NCBI RefSeq assembly: GCF_037975245.1
Contig: NC_092577.1
Span: 1,856,001-1,920,000, forward strand
Length of the DNA stretch: 64,000 nucleotides
Source of the DNA: Apostichopus japonicus
Taxonomy: Eukaryota > Echinodermata > Holothuroidea > Aspidochirotida > Stichopodidae
Direction: 5' to 3'
The translations under genes were made by a program, and so were the position numbers. Below the pieces are notes generated by a model, which saw only the letters and a list, made by a program, of their open reading frames with translations, was not told the origin of the DNA and did not search any database. The first letter of the stretch is position 1. Each line of letters opens with the position of its first letter. This document shows, piece after piece, positions 13,720 through 23,695 of this stretch.

Positions 13720-13902
13720 GTCAAAGGTCAGAAATGTGTGTATAAGTAAGGTATTTTTTGTTGTAGTACTACTTGTGATGTAACTGGGGTCTTAGGGTGT
13801 GCTAAATTTTAACCACTATACCTGTATTTCTCACCAATAAAAGAAAGGCCTTTACTTTTGAATTAACTCATCAGGCAAAACATGGCTAGGAAGAAATGGA
13901 TC

Positions 13903-14440
13903 CCCAAGAACAGAGGTTCCCTTACTGGGGTGCATGAGTCCCCAGGGGGTGCGTGAGTCCATCTCAGGGGGGTTTGTGAGACATTTCTGAAAGTCATAAC
14001 TAGAGTACTTTTTGTTGAACTAAAATCTGATATATCATATAATTTAGTAATATATACAAAAGTTTGTCTTCATGAAAACAAAGCTGCGGGCACGCCTTGA
14101 GGTTGGCCCCGACATGAGGGTGGCCCTCTTCAAGACAGCTCCGAGGATCAAACGCCTTATGGAGGAAAAACAGGAGCATCCGTCTCATCGTGTGTGATGG
14201 GTGATCCATTTGTGATACAATTCGTGACCTGAACTTGAAGTTTCCAAATAAATATTTGTTCATCTCGTTTTTTCATTACAATATTACACTATGAACTTGA
14301 TCTCTTACGAAGAAATGTTATGCATATTATAGTATAATTATGACTCAGACCGTGTCTCTAAAAATTGGGGGTTTGTGGACAACTTTGACATCCACAGGGG
14401 GTTTGTGGGGGGATAAAGTTAGGGAAACCCTGCCCAAGAA
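13903..14440 (+). mobile_element. hAT (Charlie-like) element with perfect 8-bp TSD (522 bp)
   Basis: The direct repeat CCCAAGAA at 13903-13910 and 14433-14440 flanks a segment starting CAGAGGTTCCCTTACTGGGG and ending AGTTAGGGAAACCCTG. The termini are imperfect inverted repeats of the CAGGGGTTCCCAAAC type seen in Charlie-like hAT elements (family knowledge). The interior keeps only the 3' end of a transposase frame at 14072-14197, so this is an internally deleted derivative. Confidence 0.9.
14072..14197 (+). pseudogene. C-terminal remnant of a hAT transposase (ZBED5/SCAND3-like)
   Basis: Forty-one codons plus a stop read MKTKLRARLEVGPDMRVALF then KTAPRIKRLMEEKQEHPSHR and V. The pattern K-L-R-x-R-L-x-V-x-P-D-x-R-x-A-L..K-x-x-P-R-I..EKQ-x-H-P-S-H matches the end of hAT transposases related to the domesticated ZBED5/SCAND3 proteins, recognised from memory. 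It lies inside a TIR element with an 8-bp duplication, which supports the assignment. The catalytic core is missing, so it is a non-functional leftover. The methionine is only the first in frame, not a true start. Confidence 0.82.
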
Positions 14441-14747
14441 GGTAACAGTCTGCGAAACCTTTCCATTCTAGAGACACTATTTGTAGAATAAGGATGGGTA
14501 TCGTACTCAAGTGACCGGTCATGGAGGGCAGTACCCTGTTAAAAAGGTTACCAGTTCACTCTACGCACTTAAGAGTGTTCAGGGTGTGAGGAGACAGGTA
14601 AGAATGAACATTTATTGGTTTCAATCGGGAATATAACTGTGGGAACAGAGTTTTTTGGATTAACCTTTGACCTCTCCACTAAGTGGGATTATGTCATTGG
14701 TGTCTTTATATTGATAAGGAGTCAGTTTTGTTCCTTTCAGGACTCAC

Positions 14748-14922
14748 CTTCACTGCTCTTCGTAGCGATACCCATCTCATTTTTGCCGTCTCCTTCTCCT
14801 TGTACAGGCTTAAACTGCTGAGGAGCTGACTGCTTTCGTTTGCGGGACTTATGTTCCTGCGACGAGAGTTCGGCTGCATCTGGATCTGTCTTTGCTGCCA
14901 GAGGGGATAAGCTTGCATCCAT
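14748..14922 (-). CDS. Candidate first coding exon, RKRKQ-motif nuclear protein
   Basis: On the - strand an ATG in good context (A at -3, G at +4; 14922-14920) opens a 58-codon frame that ends at a consensus donor, AAG|GTGAGT, after 14748 (one base carried over). A plausible acceptor (CTTTTCTGCAG) precedes 14989, so the exon may be 14748-14989 with a short 5' UTR. The product is hydrophilic: MDASLSPLAAKTDPDAAELS, then SQEHKSRKRKQSAPQQFKP, then a Gly/Glu/Lys-rich stretch. RKRKQ-x-x-P resembles the N-terminal (R/K)RKQxxP motif of several zinc-finger repressors (SALL, BCL11, ZEB, ZNF521), where it recruits NuRD. That link is by motif only. No downstream zinc-finger exon is seen in 1-14747, so the remainder may lie beyond the left edge. 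It could also be a chance frame. Confidence 0.45.
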
Positions 14923-14989
14923 TATTACCACCCTCAAGGCAGAGCAAGACACACATTTGTCATAGAAGTGCTTCGACACTCTAGTCTCT

Positions 14990-17900
14990 CTGCAGAAAAG
15001 CATTGGAAGATGCAAGAGTAGAAAGAGGAATAAAATACAGAATCTAGGCAAATGATTATATATTCATGTCTGTTTTGCGATTTTTCTAATTGATCAAGTA
15101 AACAGCCAGTTTTCATTGTTAAATGAATGAATTTGGATGAAATTTACATCAAGGTGATGCTGATAACAGCTCCTGAAATTGCTATCAAGGTCCGGCCGCA
15201 GGAAAAGCAATTATCACAAGACTTCTACGATCCATACAAATCAGGTGTAAACACTGCAAGCGGACGCCTAAATCCATAACGCAAGTCAAAATATGTTCAA
15301 TTTGACATGTTAACCAACTGCCTCGGACCTAGAATTTCACACAAGTTTTGAGACACTAAAATGTACAAGTACTTGAAAAATCTGTCTAAGAGCAAATTAC
15401 CACTGGCATGAACAGCATCCATCAGTTACTATACAGGTTTATTGGTGCAGCAATAATATTTACTGATAATAAACAGTAATAGATAGTAGGTACGGAAATC
15501 ATAGTAATTTTTGGACTGATCATTGTGTTACCCTACTGATCATTTGGTTATGGTCTTAATGTCTACCAGCAGAAAAATACAAGTGCCTTTTTCTCTAAGT
15601 ACTGGAAAATGTTTAAAATCATTGGCATTTAGTCAGCAAATAGCCTGACTTTTGAGCCCAGGCTAGATTCCTTTGGATGACTTCTTGAGATGGAATGGAC
15701 ATACAGGGTTACACTTTCAACCACCAATAAAAACCGACTATACCTAAACAAGAATAAAAATCCTTAAATGATGTCAATTCTGTAAAGAATGTAGGTGTGT
15801 TTTTGGTTGTTGATGTTACAAGCATTCTACTGTGGCTAGGAGCAGGTGATTTTTCGTGACCATTTTCCCATCTGCTGTTTTGCTAACTGCACTGGATATG
15901 TATCTCTAAAACAGTTAAGCACACCTCTGCACGATTTTTCTTTCATAAATGAAATGGTAATATCCTCAGTTTCAAGTCACTAACTGCTCATTTTAAATTT
16001 TGAAAAACATATCATTGCGACAAAACCATATTACAATAAAAATTTTTCAATTAATTCTCTATAAATTATTTCACTGCTAAATATTTAAATCTTGAGAGCG
16101 TTTGCAACCATGATTACCAAGTCTAGTCGGAAAATTGGTATGAATAATTCAGTTACTATGCAATGTAATGGCAAAGTCAAACTTAGCACGGAAGATACGG
16201 ATATATGTTGGATATCTATCCATTAGTGTTTGACACATCATTGTTGTTGAACGTACCATTACAAACTAGGTGTTCAGTATGTGCGTACAAAGTTAAAGCA
16301 GAATATGGTCTAACAAGTAATATATGTGCTTAAAGTGATAAAAAAAGAGAAGCTTCTTTATTTTTGAGAGTACTGTTAATCCCTAACCCTAACCATATGC
16401 ACAAACTGCACTAGGCCTAGTTTGCAAAGGTACGTTCGTTGTCAATGACTTGACGACCACTTTTGGACTTTCATGGACAATATTGCCAGTTGCTTATGCT
16501 TTTATCGATAACTTAAAAAATTCAAATCGCTGGTTGGTCTACTTTATCAATAAACTAGCCTATGCTAGTAGTAAATGCTGCTCACTGTCACACAAATACA
16601 ATGATTGAAAGTTCTGATTCACTTTCTACCTAACCTTTATTTGTGTACTTCTTTCTTCCAAATGATCTAGTTTTAAAGCAGTTAAATTTTAGCTTTCTAC
16701 TCGTACAAACTATGACACGCATTCTAGCCTTTTTTCTTCTCTCTCTCTATCTCTCTGTCAAATTTCCTTCCCAAGTGGCCTAACGTTAGCGTTCTTGGCC
16801 TACATGTTGGTATTTTCCATAGAGCAGAATATCTGCTCTATGGTATTTTCACACTTACAAGACACGGTAGTACTAGTTCCGCGAAATAAGTACAACCAAG
16901 GCCTAACCACAAAATACCGTAACATTCAAGCCAGTTCTCGCATTGAAAAATTGATAATCAAGCAAAATATACAATTTTTGAAGTAGGTCTTGCGGTGTCG
17001 AACACTTTATTATTACTAAATATTAAAACATTATTTAACGTCCGTTTGTTTACAATTTTGACCAAAATATTAGACAGACAATCGGCAGTCAACGCGAACG
17101 AGTAGACTTAACAATATACAAAGTGGAAAGTACATTGCCAGTACAATGACTAATGATAAGACTGCAGTGTTTACTTCACATCGTGTCTCAAGTTCATGGC
17201 CAAAGTTAAGAACATTCACTTTTTTTGTCACCTTCTTTTGAAATTCCCGGCTGTCCTAAATTTCGTCTGGATTCCTTGTTTTGATGAAATCTTCAAAAAA
17301 ATTCCCCAGTTAGTGCGTTCCCTGATGACGAAATGTCGTTGTGTTTCAGACTATAGCTTCTGTTCACTTTCGTCTATGCTGCAAGGCCACTGGAATGCAT
17401 CACATACGTACGGAAACTGACGGGATTAACTGGAACAATCACATATGTGTTCAGTAGTTCAAGTAAAATAGTTCCTTGGCCTATAATGCGTATTGAAACT
17501 ACTACTTTTCAGTTTCAGATCGTTTGTTTCCTTATACGAAATCGAAAAAATTGTATATTTTATCCAATTGGATTCAAGTTATTCAGAAATATCATTGAAA
17601 AAGATTATCTTCGGCCAACTAGTATTCACTTGCGGATGAATATTTCGTTCAGGAAGCGGATTAGCCTAAGTGAATCCATCCGTTGCAATACCCACACTGC
17701 GGAGCCATCATATCCGGCTAGTGGATAAACTATTACTGCTTTGTAGTTTATTAAATTGGAACAGCAACAACTTCATGTAGTTGCATGGACTTGTACGATG
17801 CCCTAAGTATAAGTACTTTTGTTCACGGGAGCCATGATAGAAATAGTGAAGTAGATGAATTCGGCCCATGAGCAAGGACCATAACACGTAATGGCATGTA

Positions 17901-18300
17901 GAAACAGAAGTACGTATAGTGCTATGGTTGTGCATATCATGGTCTCAAACTGACAGGGCCTCAGTCAATCACTGCACTTTCAATTTGAGCTAAACTTAAA
18001 GAGAGATGCAACAATGGTATGCCATACGGTAGGGGTTATGGTTTATCTGAAAGTGGGCCCCTTTTGCGAGTTGGTGTGTGCATGAAGTGGGAGGGGAGGC
18101 TGGACTTAGTTACCTTGCAGTATAAGTCTTAACTTTGTCATTGTGTACGAATCTCATACGAGAATCCAGTTCGCAACTAGCATGTAGGGTAAGTTATAGA
18201 TAACAATACATAATCAATCAAATACACTGTTATATAGGTAAAAGAAAACAAAAAACAAAACTCAAGCAAAGAAAAAGAGGAAGGAGAGGGAGAAAAATTA
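14990..18300. other. Non-coding stretch
   Basis: I see no recognisable exons. Short open frames (for example 17447-17728) match nothing I know and lack convincing splice pairs. It holds one perfect hairpin at 16817-16843 and a CT-rich stretch near 16740. It may be upstream or promoter-distal sequence of the - strand exon at 14748-14922. Confidence 0.55.
16809..16850. repeat. Perfect 12-bp hairpin between direct repeats
   Basis: CCATAGAGCAGA, a 3-base ATA loop, then TCTGCTCTATGG. The hairpin is bounded by two copies of GGTATTTTC at 16809-16817 and 16842-16850 that overlap its ends. Confidence 0.9.
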
Positions 18301-18350
18301 TAAATTTCTTACTTTCTTTCTTTCGACGTGTAAGATTATATATACCTGAC

Positions 18351-18362
18351 CGCGCATGCGCA
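18351..18362. promoter_or_regulatory. NRF1-type palindrome CGCGCATGCGCA
   Basis: A perfect match to the NRF1 consensus YGCGCAYGCGCR, striking in such an AT-rich region. NRF1 sites usually lie close to transcription starts. I see no obvious exon within a few hundred bases, so an unannotated promoter or a chance site are both possible. Confidence 0.4.
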
Positions 18363-18364
18363 TT

Positions 18365-19900
18365 GTCAATTAATGCAGTTCATATTGTTTTAAATGTGCG
18401 GTTTTAAGCTTGTCCGGACTATAAGTATTCTGACCAGCCCAACCCTCCCCCCCCCCCCACCAACCCCAACCCCACGTGGAAAGTAGAAGTATTTAAAGAA
18501 CCAAAACTGTGTTCTCTCGTTAGAAGTAGTTTATCCGGTTCAGACTTGTGCATTATCGTTATTAGTTACCCAGGGGTAACCAATTAACTCTTTGGACGTT
18601 TAATTGGTTTTCGAAAATCCAAACTTTTACACAATCCCTGATTCTTGCTTTGAAATAAATTGCAGAGTCATTGAATCCAGGAAAGTATTTTACTAAATGT
18701 TCTCATCTGGAGATTTACACGATAGGCCTATTGTTCTATCCTGTAAATTATCGTCTATGGGTTTATAGGCTAAAAGAATAAGAATATAATTTGATTCATG
18801 CATTCAGCACATAGTGAATTTCATAAATTTAGTGACCAGATATCTAACACCCAAATATTGCTATCAAAACCAATAATATTTTATAAGAACAAAAGTCTGC
18901 TTTTAGGAACGTATACGTGGTCCCGAATAACATCAAATGGTAACCTTTCCGTGTATCGTCGAGTTCATATAACCTTTCTCGGATACTCAAGATATATTTT
19001 GATTGTGAAGCTAAAACTATGAAAATGTTAAAGCCTAAAGGTGAAAATGTATCCGTTAAATTGCTCACATTATTATTTAATAATGCTCACATTAAATTGC
19101 TTACATTATAGGTCTAGAAACCGCTGAATTAGGTTCACGTTGAAATGTGAGGTATACCCTCGAGTCATTACTTCTTTGCTGTAATGATTCCAGTTATATA
19201 ACTGTTTACCGTGTTAGGTACCGTACCACAGTTGGGTGCGCGTCCAATGTCGGAAAGAAATCCTAAAGTGACCTAATGTAGTAATCGTTTTGGTTTTGGG
19301 GGGATTTTTTTTTTTGGGGGGGGGGCATTTTTGAGTCATCTTCGTTCTTTTAGATTCTTGGATATTGAAGATGACGAAAAATACTACTGATTGTCTAAAA
19401 AATATGGAGCATTGAAGGTGATTTTAGGCATTTTAGAAAATCCTGGGTGAAATAAGAAGATTCCACAGCTTGAGCTCGCAGATGGTTTGGGGAGCACTAT
19501 GCTAAACTTTTGGGATTGAGTAACCTTTCTCCATTTTTCTTATGATAAGGTACGGAGTAGCGAGTTTTGGCATCTTTTTTTCCCCCTCGTTACAACCACT
19601 TTCTCACAATGGCGATTGGATCAGCCGTTACCATAGTCTGAGGTGTATGTGTCTCTTACCATTTATAGGTTCTTTTTAGGAGGACCTTGATTGCAGGGAC
19701 TCAGTGTGCATAGGCCTACGTTGGTGGTGATATCAACTTATATGGCCAAATAAATAGAAACTGCAGTGAAAAGATGGAATTAGTTTTATCCTTTTTCATT
19801 TTACGTACTTATGTATAAGGAAAGTAAACATTCGTTTTTGTTGATTTAAGTCTGAGATTTTGGATAAATATATTCTCTCCCCCTTCTTTCTACCAAACCT
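18365..19900. other. Non-coding stretch
   Basis: No recognisable exon. It contains a C-rich tract near 18447-18475 and a G-rich tract near 19299-19325. Confidence 0.55.
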
Positions 19901-19901
19901 C

Positions 19902-19954
19902 GCACACACACACACGCGGGCAGACACACACACACACACACACCCATATACACC

Positions 19955-19995
<41 letters not shown>

Positions 19996-20021
19996 TTGTA
20001 TTTATATTTATATATATATAC

Positions 20022-20057
<36 letters not shown>

Positions 20058-20074
20058 TTGTACGCACACACACA
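19902..20074. repeat. (CA)n-(TA)n-(TG)n compound microsatellite
   Basis: CA repeats on the left, a ~70-base TA core, and TG repeats on the right ending in GCACACACACAC. The CA and TG arms are complementary, so the whole block is a large quasi-palindrome that could extrude a cruciform. Confidence 0.93.
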
Positions 20075-20138
20075 GATGTACATAAACTGGGCTTATTTAC
20101 AATTTCGGACGGAAAAATCAGTTTACACAAAACACCAG

Positions 20139-20604
20139 AAACAATATAGAGCTCTGCTCAGACAGTATTGTGTGTAGAGACCTTTTTTGACCTATTTTGT
20201 TTCAGTTTAACTGTAGCGTTCCAATAAAAATAAAATCCTAGCTTATGAAAATCCAGACAAATTGCAAAACAAAGATCAATATTCGGAGGAATCATGAGTT
20301 TATTAATCTTGTTGCACTTTGTTAAAATATAGAGAAGAATAAATGAATTTATAGCCAAATTTAAAGACAAAACATAAGAAAACAATATATGGCTCTGCTC
20401 TGACAATATTGTGTGTAGAGACCTTTTTTAACTCCTTTTGTTTTTTAACTGTAACGTTCCAATAAAAAGGAAAATCTCAGCTTATAAAAATCCAGACAAA
20501 ATGTAAAACAAAGATCAATATTAGGAGAAATCATGAGTTTATTAATCTTCTTGGACTTTGTTAAAAAAAATTGAAAAATAAAATGAATTTTTAGCCAAAT
20601 GATA
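20139..20604 (+). repeat. Tandem duplication, ~242-bp unit
   Basis: The segment from about 20139 (AACAATATAGAGCTCTGCTC) repeats from about 20381 (AACAATATATGGCTCTGCTC). Shared parts include TTGTGTGTAGAGACCTTTTT, AACAAAGATCAATATT and TCATGAGTTTATTAATCTT. The copies differ by substitutions and small indels. Confidence 0.88.
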
Positions 20605-20639
20605 AAAAATGTAACTGATAATATAACCATATTCTTATA

Positions 20640-22440
20640 TTATCAAGTCGATATATATGCAGACTAGGAAATGTGACAGTTAAATTAAAATTGCAACCAA
20701 AAAGAATGGATTTATCCCAACTTCTTTCCTCATGTTTTTTCTCTATATCTATATAATGTATTAATGTTAAGTTATATTAGTTTTCAAATTTCCAGTACGA
20801 TCGTATGGTAATATAGAAATTTTAATAAAAATTGTTCATAGTGCTTCCAAATTTAAGCAGGGTATAAAGGTTGTTCAAAGTCTTAAAAAAAAATTCCATT
20901 CAGGTTCCGATATATCGGGCACTGGTAAAGTTGTTTATCACAATTATCAGTTATTTGGAAAGGTTGAACAAAGACCCGATTGTATTCAAACTTTTTTGAC
21001 TTTTGACACCAAGTTTGAGCTCCATGGATTTTGGCTGCATTCCAGTGGCGCATGCTTGACCTGGGGAAGGGGTCTACGTATATACGTCTATATATCCCCA
21101 CACCTTGAGGAATTGTTTATGATGAAAATGCTTTGTTTGGCGACTTTTCAAGTAAGCAACGATTAAACTTATTCCTTCCTTTTTTTCCCAGAAATCTCGG
21201 CAATTCCTTTTTTTTTTCTTTATCCGCATTTTGTCTTTAAATAGGGTTGTTCTCGTCGCCACTTTGAAAACATGGATATTAAACCATTCGGAACGTCTCA
21301 GAGATCGAGGGAACAGGGCTTTGAGGAGGGCAGTGCAATATAAGTTGCACATTGGATGTGATTGTATATATAATAAATATATATATGATTATACAGTTTA
21401 TACTAATTTATAGCATATTAGGAGCCATATATACTTATTTTCGTGCAATCCACGTGTAATAGATTGTATGTGTGTGTTCGTGATTATGTGTGAAAAGGAG
21501 TAGGCTTTATTGTTATTGACTTCAGTATATATATACATGGAAACGTGAATTGTTGAATCAATTTGTGTGTGAGTATGCGCGTGTGTATGTAAATAGAGGG
21601 CGGTACCTCACATTAAATCCAGCGAATGTTGACATGTCGCAGATACATAATATAGTCAACTGTTGCTTTGCACAAAAAGTTATTGGGTCTGACGTTTCGA
21701 TCCTAGCAAAATCTTTTTCAAATGCAAACTCAAACAGATAAAAGACATGATAAAACTAAACAGATGGACAGCCATGTAAGTTGGACCAAATGAACAATGC
21801 ATAGCGGGGGGGGGGGGGGGGTGGAGGCTGAAGAAGGGAGGTGAAACAGCTTAGTTAGGAGATTAAAGGGCTGCAGAGACGTCCTGGAACTGCTTCGCAC
21901 AATCAATGGCTAGATTGCTACCCAAATACAAACTTCAATAACAGCTTTTACCGTACGGAAAAACGTTGAGTCATTCAGAAGTTTATTTCAAGCGAAATTC
22001 ATTCATCTGCAACTATACGTGCTTCCAAACTGTAAACATAATTTTTTTTTGGAATTAGTTGATCTTTTGTTGCCCTCCCTGAGTCTGCTATATATACTCA
22101 GTGCACGTCATAGTTAAGGTCGTTAGCACACCTTAAAGTCCGGCATGCGAGGCGGCCGGCGGGTAAGGGTTAAAAAGGGGTTTTGGCTGCCAGCATTGCG
22201 TACTCTTGAATGCTGTATTCCTTAAAGAACGAAGGGGGAGGGTGTAGGGTGTGGGCGGGGGGGGGGGGGGTGGCGGGGTGGGATCAAACTCCTTCCTCTC
22301 TCTAGGCCAATAAACTATATACGGTCAAAGTACAGACAACGTAAAGCAAAAATAATTAATTAAACAAGCATTTCCCTTTTATTAAATAAAACAATTATTA
22401 AAACATAATAGAATTGACGAGATTTACTACTGTAAGTGAT
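20640..22440. other. Non-coding, with a Penelope-like fragment
   Basis: No exon recognised. Around 21660-21725 the sequence GGGTCTGACGTTTCGATCCT followed by AGCAAAATCTTTTTCAAATG resembles termini of Penelope-like retroelements (family memory). Poly-G tracts lie at 21796-21812 and 22257-22270. Confidence 0.5.
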
Positions 22441-23110
22441 TAAATTAGGGGTGTTACTAAAACGAATGACAATTGCGTTACACATAACGAATAACAATAT
22501 GTTGTACACACTAAAAAATTGCGTTGACTAAAACGAATGACAGTAATGACAGCATTTGCTTCAACCGGATATCACAGTTCATACTTCGTGGGTATCTAGA
22601 TCTAGTAAAGTACGGACAAGATAAAAACGCACCTTATAGTAAGCGAAATTGTAAGTCTGATTTTAAAAAGTAAATTTAACGTCACTTTTCCGATATTAAT
22701 TGTTAGAAACTAAAAATACCATGATCTTGAAATGGCTTCACTGAGTTATCTTTCTGTATAAATCCACAGAGGTAAAAAGCACAGCACGTAAGCGCAATCT
22801 CACACAAAAACTTTCCCTGTGGTTTCTATCCGTAAATTACACCAAAACCCTGCAAACACGTGATGCGATTTTCCTCAAATCATTTTTGCGCAGAAAACCA
22901 ATAACCGCATTTACTCCACTCCGTTTATCATTCTAGCACTTCTCAACACTGTCCTTCGTTGTCCAAGTTGTTGTCATTCGTTGTCATTCGCTGTCATTCG
23001 TTGTCATTCGCTGTCATTCGCTGTCATTCGCAAATGATAATTAACCCTGTACAAAGTCAATTGTCATTCGGTCATTCGCTGTCATTCGTTTTAGTTTGTC
23101 CCTTAAATTA
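22440..23110. mobile_element. MITE with 8-bp TSD and internal 10-bp repeats (655 bp)
   Basis: The direct repeat TTAAATTA at 22440-22447 and 23103-23110 flanks an element starting GGGGTGTTACTAAAACG and ending CGTTTTAGTTTGTCCC. ACTAAAACGAATGACAG at 22527-22543 is the exact reverse complement of the sequence at 23079-23095. GAATGACAATTG near the left end also recurs inverted near 23059. An internal array at 22971-23030 has six copies of a 10-bp TGTCATTCG(T/C) unit, whose core is the TIR motif itself. The 8-bp duplication suggests hAT-type mobilisation. It ends ~500 bp upstream of the TM9SF1 start codon. Confidence 0.85.
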
Positions 23111-23556
23111 GTATCATTTTGCTATGTTGGACTACTGAAATGATGGCGTCGTTTGATAAATAATCATTTTGTCATTCATTTTGCAGCACAATGTTGAATT
23201 CAACCACATATTTAAGGAGTTTGTCATTTTGTTTCAAATTCAAAATTGCTACTCTGTTTATTAAAATATCTTAAAGTTTGTAATTCGTCTAATTGTTCAC
23301 TACGTATAATTACTAATTTTAGCCACTTAATTGCTATCGTTTGTTAATGTGTTCACAAGTAAACATCACAGAGCTACACAATTTCATCCTACCAACATGT
23401 TGACAAGATCACAAGCCATCATATTTAGAAGTTTTGTTATTTTCCATGCATACCCCAAGAATAAATAAACTGTTTTCCGATTTTCCGAAATGAATAGCCC
23501 TACATGTATTATGCTTGACTAACACTGAGCTTATTATGAGCAGTTATGAAGTTTCA

Positions 23557-23616
23557 GTGATGTCAAAGGTCAGTACGTAAACACCAACTGTACAGCAACG
23601 TAAAAATGGCGACGTC
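23557..23616 (+). promoter_or_regulatory. TM9SF1 start-proximal motifs (TCAAAGGTCA; YY1-like)
   Basis: TGATGTCAAAGGTCA at about 23558-23572 contains a nuclear-receptor half-site extended by TCA. AAAATGGCGAC, overlapping the start codon at 23606, resembles the YY1 site that sits just downstream of the start in many housekeeping genes. There is no TATA box. These are consensus matches only. Confidence 0.35.
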
Positions 23617-23695
23617 CACGACGATACTTTTCGTGGCACTTCTGTACATAATTCAGTGTTTTGCCGCAGACAATCATTTCAAGGATGGCGATCAG
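23606..23695 (+). CDS. TM9SF1: TM9SF1 exon 1: signal peptide
   Basis: Encodes [20 protein letters not shown] then [11 protein letters not shown] hydrophobic core (residues 7-18) ends in a small-residue cleavage context (CFAA). The ATG is chosen because it gives a signal peptide followed by the family's KxGD segment. Phase 0 donor CAG|GTAATG; the following intron is 11.3 kb. Confidence 0.93.

Noticed and set aside
16380..16396. CCCTAACCCTAACC telomere-like sequence
   Set aside because: Only two units; a chance occurrence rather than an interstitial telomere.
22971..23089. Possible CRISPR-like array of evenly spaced short repeats
   Set aside because: The units are directly adjacent 10-mers without spacers, within a eukaryotic MITE.
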